Part shown: positions 1-8,534 of the stretch, in pieces
How the letters are laid out: each line of letters begins with the position of its first letter
Numbering within the stretch: position 1 is the first letter of the stretch
From: Lentzea sp. NEAU-D7
GTDB taxonomy: Bacteria; Actinomycetota; Actinomycetes; Mycobacteriales; Pseudonocardiaceae
Length of the DNA stretch: 64,000 nucleotides
Direction of reading: 5' to 3'
Assembly (NCBI RefSeq): GCF_026242055.1
Contig: NZ_JAPJDL010000018.1
Location: 62,001 to 126,000 of the forward strand
Position numbers and translations under genes: made by a program
Notes under the pieces: generated by a model
The model's input: only the letters and a program-made list of their open reading frames with translations
What the model was told of the DNA's origin: nothing
Databases searched by the model: none

Positions 1-354
1 TCCGGCGATGGTCGCCTCCACCCACGGCGCGCCCTCCGCCAGTCCCCCGCATGCGCGCAGACACGTCATCCCAGGCGCACGGTCGTTCTCCGGACTGTGC
101 GCCCAGGCCACGAACCGCTCCCGCAACCGCGGCTCGAGCACGTCGGCGGTGTACCGGTCGACTCCGTGCAGCGCCCACCCGACCGCAAGCGCCATCTGCG
201 TGTCGTCGGTGACCAGCGCAGGATCACCCACCAGGTCATCCGGCCCGGCAGGACCGAACTCCCGATCGATCTCCTCCAGCGTCAGGAACTCCGTCGGCCG
301 GCCGAGCGCGTCCCCGAAAGCCAGCCCGTACAACGATCCCGCGATTCGATCCAC
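1..354 (-). CDS. ADP-ribosylglycohydrolase family protein (partial, C-terminus outside window)
   Basis: The minus strand from a GTG at 354 runs open to the window edge and encodes the N-terminal 118 residues of a DraG/ADP-ribosylglycohydrolase-type enzyme. The family hallmarks are visible: an opening segment reading IAGSLYGLAFGDALG and, near residue 50, VTDDTQMALA, the metal-binding T-D-D motif of this fold. Known members remove ADP-ribose from proteins or small molecules using two Mg ions. The gene starts 9 bases after the TetR stop codon and is probably co-transcribed with it. The GTG start is chosen because the reading begins right at the conserved first helix. The rest of the protein, and hence its substrate subgroup, cannot be seen. 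Confidence 0.8.
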   Translation of the reverse strand, partial: MDRIAGSLYGLAFGDALGRPTEFLTLEEIDREFGPAGPDDLVGDPALVTDDTQMALAVGWALHGVDRYTADVLEPRLRERFVAWAHSPENDRAPGMTCLRACGGLAEGAPWVEATIAG

Positions 355-363
355 ACCCCGACC

Positions 364-936
364 CTAACCAGCGCCGGGTGCGTCGAGGCCCGTGAGGTTG
401 TCCACCAGGTAGGCCAGGGCCTCGGGATCGCCGACGACCTCCGGCAGCACGTCGGGCGTCGCCCGCCGCAACTGCACCCAGCCGACGTAGGCGGAGTACG
501 CGACGACGGCCTGCCGCCGTGCTCGCGCGGGAGGCAGTCCGAGTTCCGCGTAGGCCTCGGCCAGGAACGCGACCCTGCGTTCGGTGACCCGCCGCAGGAC
601 CGGCGCGCCCACCGGGTCGTCGGCGTGGGCCACCAGCGCGGGTTCCAGTCCGCTCGCCGGATCCTCGGTGATCGCGATCCGGAAGAGTGCTCGCAGCTTG
701 TCCCGCGGGTCGGCGACGGCGGCCACCCGATCGATCACCGCGACGGTGCCCTGCTGCTCCCACCAGTCCAGGGCGTCGCGCAGCAGCGCCGTCCGATCGG
801 TGAAGTGCCAGTAGAAGCTGCCGCGCGTCACGCCGAGCCGCTGGGCGAGCGGCACCACGGCCACCGCGCTCACGCCGCCCTCCGCCAGGGCGACGAGTGC
901 CGCGGTGAGCCAGTCCTGCTTCGACAGCCGAGCCAC
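364..936 (-). CDS. TetR/AcrR family transcriptional regulator
   Basis: A 190-residue protein with an N-terminal helix-turn-helix at about residues 20-45 (…VVPLAQRLGVTRGSFYWHF…), the classic TetR recognition helix, followed by an all-alpha ligand-binding half. It faces a small membrane-protein gene across a 59-bp gap that carries two clear inverted repeats. It therefore very likely represses itself, the downstream ADP-ribosylglycohydrolase and the divergent membrane protein. The ligand is unknown. The ATG at 936 is the only start that keeps the whole HTH. Confidence 0.9.
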   Translation of the reverse strand: MARLSKQDWLTAALVALAEGGVSAVAVVPLAQRLGVTRGSFYWHFTDRTALLRDALDWWEQQGTVAVIDRVAAVADPRDKLRALFRIAITEDPASGLEPALVAHADDPVGAPVLRRVTERRVAFLAEAYAELGLPPARARRQAVVAYSAYVGWVQLRRATPDVLPEVVGDPEALAYLVDNLTGLDAPGAG

Positions 937-938
937 AT

Positions 939-978
939 CCGTACAGTACTGTACGGTGAACCGTACAGAGGTGTACGG
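939..978. promoter_or_regulatory. Two tandem TetR-type operators
   Basis: Positions 939-956 are a perfect 18-bp palindrome, CCGTACAGTACTGTACGG. Positions 961-978 repeat its arms as CCGTACA-GAGG-TGTACGG. Both lie in the gap between the divergent tetR gene and the DUF3995 gene, where a TetR dimer would cover both promoters. Assignment to the neighbouring TetR protein is inferred from position. Confidence 0.8.
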
Positions 979-995
979 AACGGTGGAGGCGCACG

Positions 996-1412
996 ATGAC
1001 GGTGTTGGGTCTGGGCACGGCCGCGGTGTTGGCGCTGGTCGGCGTCCTGCACGTGGTGTGGATGTTCTCGCCGTGGCCTCTGCGGACCCGTGAGGAGTTC
1101 GCCAGCAAGGTGGTGGGCGTTCCGGCGGAGAAGCTGCCCTCGGGGCCGGCGACGGGCGCCGTCGCGGTGCTGCTCGGGGTCGCGGCCTACCTCGTCACGA
1201 GCCGGGCAGGCGTGGTGCCGGCACCGGGCCCCACTTGGCTCGCGGCCGTGGGAACGGCGGGCGTGGCCGCGATGCTGCTGCTGCGCGGTGCGGCCGGCCT
1301 CGTGGTGTCGTCACGTCAGCGCACCGAGTTCGCCCGGCTCGACCAGCGGATCTACTCGCCGCTGTGCCTCGTCCTGGCGGCGTGCTGCGCGACGGTCGCC
1401 GCGCTGGGATGA
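996..1412 (+). CDS. DUF3995-type four-helix membrane protein
   Basis: A 138-residue protein with four hydrophobic segments (about residues 4-24, 51-67, 77-97 and 121-137) and the family-like ending …ARLDQRIYSPLCLVLAA…. I recognise it as DUF3995, a small integral membrane family of unknown function. An RBS-like GGTGGAGG precedes the ATG. It is divergent from tetR and downstream of two operators, so it is probably the main TetR target, perhaps for a membrane-active compound (inference). Confidence 0.7.
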   Translation: MTVLGLGTAAVLALVGVLHVVWMFSPWPLRTREEFASKVVGVPAEKLPSGPATGAVAVLLGVAAYLVTSRAGVVPAPGPTWLAAVGTAGVAAMLLLRGAAGLVVSSRQRTEFARLDQRIYSPLCLVLAACCATVAALG

Positions 1413-1457
1413 ACCCCGTCCTCGCGTCCTGAGGCAGATCTCGCGAGGTCGTCGAAA

Positions 1458-1489
1458 AACGCTCGGCCGGGACAGCCCGGCCGAGCGTT
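1458..1489. terminator. Bidirectional rho-independent terminator
   Basis: A 14-bp perfect stem (AACGCTCGGCCGGG and its complement) with a 4-nt loop sits between the convergent DUF3995 gene and the I36-like gene. It is flanked by A-rich bases on the left and TCT on the right. Confidence 0.8.
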
Positions 1490-1509
1490 CTCCTTGCGGG
1501 TCCTGACCT

Positions 1510-1920
1510 CTAGCTGACGGAGACACCGGGCTCGGGCAGCACGCCGAAGCCGGCCGGACAGGCCCCGCGCCGGATCGAGCTCGTCCGGTTCGTCGCGAAC
1601 GCGTCGAAGACCGGGTAGTGCCCACCGGCAGCCATCTGCGAGAACGGCGAACGGAAGCTGAAGTCGTCGTAGAGGCACCACGGCACGGTGTCGTGGCTCC
1701 ACGCCGAGCTGATCCTGTTGTTGAGCGAGAACTGGCGGAGATCACCCGCACCGGTGTTGAAGCACGCGTGCTGTCCCGCGTAGTTGTTCAGGTCGAAGAC
1801 GCCGACGCGCCAGCCGCTGCACCGGTTCGGCACGTGGGCGCTGGCGGACGGGGCGACCGCGACCGACACGACCACGGCGGCTGCCGTGGCGAGCAACGCC
1901 GCTGCTTTCCTCGCGAACAT
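1510..1920 (-). CDS. Secreted peptidase-inhibitor family I36-like protein
   Basis: A 136-residue protein with a signal peptide at residues 1-28 (positive start, hydrophobic core, cleavage after ASA). The mature part has paired cysteines and a beta/gamma-crystallin-like pattern (…FDLNNYAGQHACFNTGAGDLRQFSLNNRISSAW…), typical of actinobacterial I36-type proteins. It is presumably exported and may inhibit an extracellular protease, but most members are uncharacterised. It is monocistronic, ending at the shared terminator. Three more members of this loose family occur at 13.4, 53.6 and 58.3 kb. Confidence 0.7.
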   Translation of the reverse strand: MFARKAAALLATAAAVVVSVAVAPSASAHVPNRCSGWRVGVFDLNNYAGQHACFNTGAGDLRQFSLNNRISSAWSHDTVPWCLYDDFSFRSPFSQMAAGGHYPVFDAFATNRTSSIRRGACPAGFGVLPEPGVSVS

Positions 1921-2183
1921 GCTGTTCTCCCCCTGCTGTGGATTTCCGACGTACGGGGAATGCTAGGAGGAACACCCCAGCGGACTCTCCATCAATTCTC
2001 CACCGGAAAGCTGGCCCCTCTATTAGCGAGCCGGGCCAGCTGACCAGCGGCAACGCCCTGACCAGCCGCGTTGTGTCAACACGACCGGCAAGTCCGCACG
2101 CTTCCGACGCCCTGCCGCCGTCTGAGCGAAATGGGCTGAAATTCCGTGGACGACGCGGTTTCATGGGAACCGGGGTGTCCGTC

Positions 2184-3065
2184 ATGGGGAAATCTGCGAG
2201 AACGTTCGGCGCGGCGCTGCGCGCCCAGCGGGTCCTGCTCGGTCTGACCCAGCGCGAGGTCGCCGACCGGGCACGGGTCAGCGTGCGCGCACTGCGCTAC
2301 ATCGAGAACGGGTCGGCACCGCGCTCGGACCTGCTGCACCGGCTGGCATCGGCCGTGGGGCTCGACTCGTCGGTCTTCACGCGCACACCGTCGGCGCGCA
2401 TCAGGATCCTCGGCCCGCTGGAGGTCGAGGGCGTGCCGGTGCCGTTGATGCAACGCCGCCTGCTCGGCCTGCTCGCGCTGCACCCGAACCAGATCGTGGC
2501 GCGCGAGGAGATCATCGACGTGCTGTGGCCGGAGTCGCCACCACATTCGCACGTCCACCTGGTGCACAACTACGTCGCGCGCCTGCGGGCGTTCACCACG
2601 GTGGAACGCCTGCACGGCGGCTACCGCCTCGTCGCCAACAGCTGTGGACTGGACCTGTTGCGCTTCAACGATCTCCTGATGCACACGGACCTCGCCGGCC
2701 TGAGCGAGGCGGTCAACCTGTGGCGCGGCCCCGTCCTCGCGAACCTGCCCGACGAGGTACGCCTGCACCCGAGCGCGATCGCGTTGCACCAGCGCCGAAT
2801 CGCCACCGTGCTCGCACACACGGACCTGGTGCTGCGCACGCCGGGCGAGCCGTTCTCACCGTCGTTGATCACGCTGGCGCACGACGAGCCGTTGCACGAG
2901 GGCCTGCAGGCACGGCTGATGCTGGCGCTCGCCCGGACCGGCCAGCAGGCGTCGGCGCTGCGCTTGTTCGAGCGCGTCCGCGACCGGCTCGCGGCCGAAC
3001 TGGGCGTAGAGCCCCGAAGCGACCTGCGGGACGCCCATCTGAGGGTCCTGCGACAAGAAGTCTGA
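2184..3065 (+). CDS. XRE-SARP transcriptional regulator (HTH + OmpR-like winged helix + BTAD)
   Basis: A 293-residue regulator with three parts: an N-terminal XRE helix-turn-helix (about residues 6-50, …LTQREVADRARVSVRALRYIENG…), an OmpR/SARP winged helix (about 73-153, …LLGLLALHPNQIVAREEIIDVLW…), and a bacterial transcriptional activation domain to the end (…AELGVEPRSDLRDAHLRVL…). SARPs usually activate secondary-metabolism genes by binding direct repeats near -35. The ATG at 2184 is preferred because GGGGTG lies at a workable distance upstream; an ATG at 2163 would add 7 residues. No biosynthetic gene is adjacent, so its target is unknown; the nucleoside locus begins 11 kb downstream. Confidence 0.85.
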   Translation: MGKSARTFGAALRAQRVLLGLTQREVADRARVSVRALRYIENGSAPRSDLLHRLASAVGLDSSVFTRTPSARIRILGPLEVEGVPVPLMQRRLLGLLALHPNQIVAREEIIDVLWPESPPHSHVHLVHNYVARLRAFTTVERLHGGYRLVANSCGLDLLRFNDLLMHTDLAGLSEAVNLWRGPVLANLPDEVRLHPSAIALHQRRIATVLAHTDLVLRTPGEPFSPSLITLAHDEPLHEGLQARLMLALARTGQQASALRLFERVRDRLAAELGVEPRSDLRDAHLRVLRQEV

Positions 3066-3194
3066 TGCCGCAGGACTTCCACCACCAGCTGTACCCGAAG
3101 GGCGTAACGACCTCACAGCGCCTCGCTTGGAAGAACTCCAAGCAGTAAAACGAACAGCGAAGCATGCTCGATGCCCCCGAGGTGAAGGGTTCCA

Positions 3195-4055
3195 GTGCCA
3201 GAACAACCTGCCCGCTCACCCCGCGGCCCGACGCTGAGCCCACAACTCAGCGAGGCCGACGCCCAGTTCCGCGCGTGGATGCACGAAAACCTCGACCGCG
3301 CCGCGGCGCACTTCAAGCTCACCGTCATCGGCGACCCCGTGCTCGGCTGGCTGGACCGATCGATCAGCGCACCCGTGCAAGGGCCCGGCGAGCAGATGTG
3401 GTTACGGGTGGTCTCCGAGGACAGGCAGTGGATCGAAGGCGAGTTCTGGACCGGAAACCTCGAAGCGAACGCCTTCTCCACCCTGCCGAAACCGCGCGTC
3501 GTCGACATCTTCGAGTGGGAGGACGGACGGCACCAACGCGCCGAGCTGATGACACTGGTGCCAGGCTCACCCTGCTCCCGCACCGACGTCCTGCGCCACA
3601 CGGCCGACCTCCCGGACGAGTGGTGGACCGAACTGCGCAGAACGAGCGAGCTGATCGCGACGATGCCGACCGACCGCGTCAACGCCGACCAGGCGTTGGT
3701 CACCGGCCGAATCCAGCAGCAGTTCGGGAACTCGGTGAACCCTGTTGTGCGCGAATGGGAAACGGTACACGGAGATCTGCACTGGGCGAACCTGATGGGC
3801 CCGCAGTTCGGGCTGCTGGACTGGAAGTCCTGGGGCAGCGGTCCAGTTGGGACAGACGCGGCCACGTTGCTCAGCTACAGCCTCCTCGTGCCGCAGGCCG
3901 CTGAGCGAGTGCAGGACACGTTCGCTGACGTGCTGGCGACCGACGCCGGAATGCTCGCCCAGTTCTACGTGGCAGCCCGGCTGCTGCACCGCGCCGACAG
4001 AGGCGATCACCCGGATCTAGCCGCGCCGCTCAGAAGGCACGCCGACAGCTTGTGA
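3195..4055 (+). CDS. Aminoglycoside phosphotransferase (APH)-like kinase
   Basis: A 286-residue protein with the APH/choline-kinase catalytic loop HGDLHWANL at residues 192-200, where D194 would be the base, and the metal-binding DW at 209-210. The N-terminal nucleotide-binding lobe is divergent. The family phosphorylates hydroxyls of antibiotics or metabolites; the substrate here is unknown. It starts with GTG after GAGGTGAAGGG. It contains a TTA leucine codon near residue 70, so its translation may depend on the bldA tRNA in Streptomyces-like hosts. Confidence 0.75.
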   Translation: MPEQPARSPRGPTLSPQLSEADAQFRAWMHENLDRAAAHFKLTVIGDPVLGWLDRSISAPVQGPGEQMWLRVVSEDRQWIEGEFWTGNLEANAFSTLPKPRVVDIFEWEDGRHQRAELMTLVPGSPCSRTDVLRHTADLPDEWWTELRRTSELIATMPTDRVNADQALVTGRIQQQFGNSVNPVVREWETVHGDLHWANLMGPQFGLLDWKSWGSGPVGTDAATLLSYSLLVPQAAERVQDTFADVLATDAGMLAQFYVAARLLHRADRGDHPDLAAPLRRHADSL

Positions 4056-4081
4056 AGGAGGCTGCTCACTGCCGAGGTGGC

Positions 4082-4190
4082 TCATGTGTGATCGGCGTGC
4101 AACGGCCTGCCGGGCCGTACGGTGTAGACGGCGTGCTGTTTGCCGATGTCCTCGGGCGTGAGCCACCCCGTCCCGATCGACGTGCACGTC
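4082..4190 (-). pseudogene. Unidentified gene fragment
   Basis: Between the APH-like gene and the CAP-domain gene, the minus strand reads a protein-like tail (…GTGWLTPEDIGKQHAVYTV…) ending in TGA at 4082-4084. It has no start codon or RBS and its upstream end runs into the stop region of the CAP gene. It looks like the C-terminal remnant of a deleted gene, but it is too short to identify. Confidence 0.3.
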
Positions 4191-4212
4191 TCCGGTCGTT
4201 CGATCCCACACC

Positions 4213-4776
4213 CTAGTAGGGACGCTCACCGACGAGATTGCCCTGTGGGTTGTACAGGACCACGATGATCTTCTGGCCGTTTTCACACCTCGCCACAGCT
4301 CCGCCGATCATCGAAGTGTCCCGCCAGACGATCTGGGTGTAGTCGCTACACCGCTTTCCCGGGCTGCAGCTGTTCGTCTCGTAGTCGTAGTGCGCCTTCT
4401 GATCGACCCACAGCGCGATGGCCTCCGGCACGCTGACGTCCTCCGGCACCGAGACGATGGTTTCACCAACGCCAGGTGCGCCCGAAGGTTCAGGCTCGCA
4501 GCCGAAGCTTGCGAGCCTGGTCGCGTGATTCTCGGCTGCCCTTTCGAGCGCGGCACTCCACGTCACCGGCCGAACATCGACCTCTGCCCGCGCGCGGTTG
4601 ATCGGCAGCAGGAAGTCCCTGGGGTTGACCCAGGACGTTGCGGTGGTGGCGATCTCGCCTGCACCTGCCGCCGCTCGGCACTCCCCCACTGCGGCCGAGG
4701 CACTCCCGGTTGACTGGACGGCCGCTGCCAGCAGGACTGCAGCGAGGCCGGCTGCCAGCTCTTTCCGAATTCCCAT
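4213..4776 (-). CDS. Secreted CAP (SCP/PR-1) domain protein
   Basis: A 187-residue protein with a signal peptide at about residues 1-28 (…LLAAAVQSTGSASA) and a CAP domain. Features include INRARAEVDVRPVTWSAAL, the helix ENHATRL, GETI, and a closing signature SDYTQIVWRDTSMIGGA with cysteines nearby. Bacterial CAP proteins are exported and of largely unknown function. The ATG at 4776 is chosen because GGAGGAGCG stands just upstream; the open frame extends further but without an RBS. Confidence 0.85.
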   Translation of the reverse strand: MGIRKELAAGLAAVLLAAAVQSTGSASAAVGECRAAAGAGEIATTATSWVNPRDFLLPINRARAEVDVRPVTWSAALERAAENHATRLASFGCEPEPSGAPGVGETIVSVPEDVSVPEAIALWVDQKAHYDYETNSCSPGKRCSDYTQIVWRDTSMIGGAVARCENGQKIIVVLYNPQGNLVGERPY

Positions 4777-5066
4777 CGCTCCTCCGTGGTGTCGTCCTGG
4801 ATGCCGCACCACATGTCTTGACGCAGTAGCGGCCCGGTACGCCACTCGTTCGGAAGTCAACCCGTTCGAGTGGTGAACGCAGCGATGAGCAGGTGTCGAA
4901 AGAGTTGTCCAGCAGGAACGTCGGAACGTCTGCACGCAGGAGGCCTGGTCCATGACGAGGGCCCACACCTCGGCGGGTCCGCCGCGGCCGCAGTCGGCAG
5001 AACAGGACAGTGGGGCGCCGAATCGTCGACTGCCGGACCTCATCCGCCGACTGACCTCGAGACCCG

Positions 5067-5345
5067 TCAGACGGTGATCACGCAGCCGTGGGCATCTCGT
5101 GCCGTCGCGTCCAAGTCGTCGAACCAGTGGCCGTTCGAACCGAGGTAGCGGAAGCGCAACGTCGTGCCGCGCGGAACGACGACCGCAGCGGTGCGGTTGC
5201 CGTTGGAGCGAGCGCGGAGTTCGGTCGATCCCGGTGTCCAGCCGTTGAAGTCACCGACCACGCTCACCGGTCCTGCCGGCTCGTGCCGGGGCAGCGACCA
5301 GGTCACCCGAACGTGCTTGTCTTTGGCGGGCACGATTCGAATCAT
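5067..5345 (-). CDS. Small isoamylase-N/CBM48-like E-set protein
   Basis: A 92-residue single-domain protein with the glycogen-binding E-set pattern: VTWSLP…VSVVGDFNGWTPG at residues 14-39, then LRFRYLGSNGHWFDD. Such stand-alone domains are common in actinomycetes and resemble the N-terminal domain of branching/debranching enzymes. It may bind glucan or act as a scaffold. No enzyme partner is adjacent. The start at 5345 is the methionine directly before the first strand. Confidence 0.75.
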   Translation of the reverse strand: MIRIVPAKDKHVRVTWSLPRHEPAGPVSVVGDFNGWTPGSTELRARSNGNRTAAVVVPRGTTLRFRYLGSNGHWFDDLDATARDAHGCVITV

Positions 5346-5499
5346 TTCGCTCGTCGTTCCTTCCACGTGTTCCAGTCGCGACGCTGCAACAGCCTGCCGC
5401 TTGTGTCCACATCGGACTAGTCGGCACGCCTGGGAAGGGCTTGAGGTCGCCGGATCGAGTGATCCCGCGCGACGCAGGTGACATGCGCGCACGAAGTGG

Positions 5500-5853
5500 T
5501 CAACCGGCAGGAGTCAGCGCGTCGACGGCGTGACTCGCTGCGGCGCGGGTCAGCGTCCCGAGTCGTTCCGCGTGCGCGTGCTGAACGTCGATGTCGAGGT
5601 TCATGCAGGGTTCGCCCTCGTTGTCGGAGAAGGCCGGAACCGAGATGACGTTCACGTCGACACGGCAGACGTTGATGTCACTGAGCAGTTCGGTGTCCTT
5701 CATGTTGACGAGGGTCACCTGGTGGTCATGGTCGTACTTCGGGGCGAGGTCGGTCGAGTCGTCCATCGGGCCGTCCTGCGTCGCGAACGCCGGCGTGCCC
5801 ATCATCAGAAAACCCGCGCCTGCAGCAGCCGCGGCAAAAGCCTTCTTCAGCAT
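5500..5853 (-). CDS. Small secreted protein, tandem paralog A
   Basis: A 117-residue exported protein: Met-Leu-Lys-Lys start, hydrophobic stretch, cleavage near AFA at residue 24. The mature core reads VTLVNMKDTELLSDINVCRVDVNVISVPAFSDNEGEPC, with a pair of cysteines. The neighbouring paralog B repeats the same core. The layout (LKK signal peptide, DVNVI-VP segment, two Cys) weakly recalls Streptomyces rodlins, but the match is too weak to name it. Function is unknown. Confidence 0.65.
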   Translation of the reverse strand: MLKKAFAAAAAGAGFLMMGTPAFATQDGPMDDSTDLAPKYDHDHQVTLVNMKDTELLSDINVCRVDVNVISVPAFSDNEGEPCMNLDIDVQHAHAERLGTLTRAAASHAVDALTPAG

Positions 5854-5984
5854 GACGATTTCCCCCTCGAACCGGTCGTTCGATCCGCGCGTGCTACGAA
5901 GGAGGAACGGAACCAGGCAGCCTCGCCAAGGTTCCGTTCCCCGGCCTGAGGACGGCGCGTCGTCACTACGGGCGCCGCCTCACG

Positions 5985-6221
5985 TCACTTGTCGTCGGGG
6001 TTGGCGCACAGGCCGCTGTCGTTGCCCGACAGCACCGGCACCGCGATGACGTTGACGTCGATGAAGCAGGCGTTCAGGTCGCTGACCACCTCGGACTCGT
6101 TCAGGTTGGCGATGCCGACCTGGTCCGTGATGTCCAGCTCGGGGGCGTCGGCCAGCGCGGTGGAACCGAAACCGAGGAAAGCGCCCGCGATAGCGACGGC
6201 CGCCCCTGCCTTCTTCAGCAC
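5985..6221 (-). CDS. Small secreted protein, tandem paralog B
   Basis: A 78-residue exported protein from a GTG at 6221, preceded by AAGGAGATTTCT. The signal peptide is about residues 1-25 (…GFGSTALA). The mature core VGIANLNESEVVSDLNACFIDVNVIAVPVLSGNDSGLC is clearly homologous to paralog A. The two genes are separate units 130 bp apart on the same strand, consistent with a duplication. Cell-surface function is possible but unproven. Confidence 0.65.
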   Translation of the reverse strand: MLKKAGAAVAIAGAFLGFGSTALADAPELDITDQVGIANLNESEVVSDLNACFIDVNVIAVPVLSGNDSGLCANPDDK

Positions 6222-6521
6222 AGAAATCTCCTTAGTTGAATCGTCCAGAAAGGAAAGTGTCGGCGTTGCACACCTTCCACAAGTCCGGCGCGACCGTATC
6301 CAGACGATCAAGGATCACCAAATCGCCATCACACCTTGGCGTGAACGAGGCCACCTGAAACACACCTTCGGGTGACGCCTTGTTTCCGGCATTAGAATTT
6401 TTCGACCGAGATCAGGCCGAAAAGGCGGAGGATTCAGGCGCGGCGGTCGAGCAGACCTTCCCAGCCTCCCTCGGCCGTGAGCGATGCGATGGGGTCGAGC
6501 AACACGGTCATGGGGTGAATC
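6222..6521. other. Intergenic region without a recognisable gene
   Basis: This gap lies upstream of the divergent small secreted gene and the DUF4267 gene. An open frame crosses it on the plus strand, but the protein only becomes family-like from 6584. Apart from promoters I see no feature. Confidence 0.4.
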
Positions 6522-6546
6522 GGTTTGGCATCGATTCGGTGGGTAC
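6522..6546 (+). promoter_or_regulatory. SigB/SigF-type stress promoter (candidate)
   Basis: GGTTT at 6522-6526 and GGGTAC at 6541-6546 are 14 bp apart. This fits the GTTT-N14-16-GGGTA pattern of actinobacterial SigB-like promoters. It lies 38 bp before the DUF4267 start. Similar but weaker GGGTA elements precede 9076 and 9932. Confidence 0.5.
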
Positions 6547-6583
6547 CCCGCTGACAGCCGAACTCACTCGTAGGGAGCCGCCG

Positions 6584-6943
6584 ATGCCTGCACTGACCCG
6601 CGTGCTCGGGGCCGCGACCGCCGCCTACAGCGCCGCGATCATCGTCTGGCCGAAAGTGCTGGCCTCACCGTGCGGGCTGACCACCGCGACCGGCAAGGTC
6701 AGGCCTGAAATCCGGGTGTTGATCGGCGCGATCGGAGCCCGGGACACGGCGATCGGCGTTGCCATGGTGTGCGCGCCGAAGGGCCCGGCGCTCAAGGCGG
6801 CACTGGCGGCGCGAGTCACCGCGGACGCCGCCGACGCGGTCCTGTTCGGCACGCAACTACCTGAGCGGAAGGCGCGAGCCAAGGTCGCCGCGTTCGCCAC
6901 GGGTTGGGCCGTGCTCTGCGCGTTGTCCGCGTTCGCTCCTTGA
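6584..6943 (+). CDS. DUF4267-like small membrane protein
   Basis: A 119-residue protein with three to four hydrophobic helices and the segment PEIRVLIGAIGARDTAIGVAM, typical of DUF4267. The ATG at 6584 has GGGAG upstream; the longer frame from 6380 lacks an RBS and family similarity. Function is unknown. It starts a rightward run of stress-type genes with a SigB-like promoter in front. Confidence 0.7.
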   Translation: MPALTRVLGAATAAYSAAIIVWPKVLASPCGLTTATGKVRPEIRVLIGAIGARDTAIGVAMVCAPKGPALKAALAARVTADAADAVLFGTQLPERKARAKVAAFATGWAVLCALSAFAP

Positions 6944-6998
6944 CCGCCAGGCCGTCACGACCGCACACATTTTGTTCAGAGAAAGGGCTGCACCACTC

Positions 6999-7463
6999 AT
7001 GAGCACCATCACCGAATCCGTGGATGTCGACGTCGACGTCAGCACCGCCTACAACCAGTGGACCCAGTTCGAGTCCTTCCCCCAGTTCATGGAAGGCGTC
7101 GACCAGATCCGGCAGATCGACGACACCCACACCCACTGGAAGATCACCGTCGCCGGAGCCACCCGCGAATTCGAAGCGACCATCACCGAACAGCACCCCG
7201 ACGAGCGGGTGGCCTGGCGATCGGACTCCGGCCCCGAGCACGCCGGAGTGGTCACCTTCCACCGCCTTGACGACACCCGCACGCGCGTGACCGCGCAGAT
7301 GGACATCGACCCCGAGGGGTTCGTGGAGAACGTCGCCGACAAGCTCGGCATCCTGAACCTCCGGGTCAAAGGCGACATGAAGCGGTTCAAGGACTTCATC
7401 GAGAACCGCGGTGGTCAGGAGACGGGCGCGTGGCGCGGCGAGGTCGACCGCCCAGGCGCGTGA
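6999..7463 (+). CDS. SRPBCC (START/polyketide-cyclase-like) protein
   Basis: A 154-residue protein with the SRPBCC pattern: an opening strand with alternating valines, YNQWTQFESFPQFMEGV, then WKITVAGATREFEATITEQHPDERVAWRS, and a long C-terminal helix MKRFKDFIENR. Close homologs are often annotated cyclase/dehydrase and found in stress-induced operons, where they may bind a hydrophobic ligand. It lies 55 bp after the DUF4267 gene on the same strand. Confidence 0.8.
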   Translation: MSTITESVDVDVDVSTAYNQWTQFESFPQFMEGVDQIRQIDDTHTHWKITVAGATREFEATITEQHPDERVAWRSDSGPEHAGVVTFHRLDDTRTRVTAQMDIDPEGFVENVADKLGILNLRVKGDMKRFKDFIENRGGQETGAWRGEVDRPGA

Positions 7464-7484
7464 CACCACGTTGACGATGGAGTG

Positions 7485-8354
7485 ATGAGCAGCCCAGTCC
7501 CCCCGGCCGCTCCCGCCGTCCAGGACACGACCTGGACGGCGGGAGCGGTCGCGCGCATGCTGGATCTACCGGCGTCGACCCTGCGCGGCTGGCATCGCCG
7601 CTACGAGGTACCCGCCGGCCACACCGCCCTCGGCACAGGGCCCGGAACGCGGCACCGCCGCTACACCACCGGCGACATCCACGCGTTGCGCCGCATGAAA
7701 GAACTCATCGACCACGGCATGTCCGCCCAATCCGCTGCGCAGCAGGCCTTCCACCTCGCACGAGCAACCGCCGGCCCCAGCGAACTCCTGGCAGCGCTGT
7801 CGCGATTGGACACCGACGCCGCCGTCGCGATGCTCGAGGCGCACCTGAGAAAGCACGGCGTCGTGCACACCTGGCAGACACTGTGCTGCCCCGCCCTCAA
7901 CCACCTCGGCGGCCCCGAAGCCACCGACGTCGAGCGCTGCGTCGACCTGGTCAACGTCCTGTCCTGGGCCATCACCATGGCCCTGCACCGTGTTCCCGCG
8001 CCGGAATCCGCCGGACGGGTCGTGCTGCTCGCCTGCGTCGAGGGCGAACGCCACACCCTCGCCCTGGAAGCCCTGCGCGCCGCTCTGGCGCACAACGGCA
8101 TCCCCGCCCGCATGCTCGGCGCATCCGTACCGCTGCCAGCGTTGCAGGAGGCACTGCGCCGCACCGATCCCGCTCCCACCGCCCTCGTGCTCTGGGCCCA
8201 TCAACGCACCCAGTCCGACACAGTCACCGCCCTGACCACACCCAGCACCCGGCTGCTGCTCACCGGACCAGGCTGGCCCACCACCCACGCACGATCACTG
8301 GCCGACGCGCTCGCCTTGCTCACACGGTCACCGAACCATCCCCCGGTGGCCTGA
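7485..8354 (+). CDS. MerR-family regulator with B12-binding-like C-terminal half
   Basis: A protein of about 289 residues. The N-terminus has a MerR HTH: WTAGAVARMLDLPASTLRGWHRRY, then the winged region RHRRYTTGDIHALRRMKELIDHGMSAQSAAQ. The remaining 200 residues resemble the MerR-associated B12-binding fold (…VVLLACVEGERHTLALEALRAALAHNGIPARMLG…), as in light-responsive LitR/CarH relatives, but the cobalamin-ligand motif ExxH is not obvious. It may regulate the flanking stress genes. GTG at 7482 or ATG at 7485 can start it. Confidence 0.8.
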   Translation: MSSPVPPAAPAVQDTTWTAGAVARMLDLPASTLRGWHRRYEVPAGHTALGTGPGTRHRRYTTGDIHALRRMKELIDHGMSAQSAAQQAFHLARATAGPSELLAALSRLDTDAAVAMLEAHLRKHGVVHTWQTLCCPALNHLGGPEATDVERCVDLVNVLSWAITMALHRVPAPESAGRVVLLACVEGERHTLALEALRAALAHNGIPARMLGASVPLPALQEALRRTDPAPTALVLWAHQRTQSDTVTALTTPSTRLLLTGPGWPTTHARSLADALALLTRSPNHPPVA

Positions 8355-8534
8355 TCCACGACGCATAGCCGTTCACCCCGCCGACGCCGCCGAAAGCCAG
8401 GGTGCCACCGCGACGGATCGCGGTCGCGTTGGGCGAGCGCGAAATGTGCAAAGGTGCGAGCCTGGACTTCGTCAACGGCGGCGAGGAGTGAAGGAAGCCG
8501 ATCACAACAGCGTGCTTCGAGAAGGGCAGTCGAG

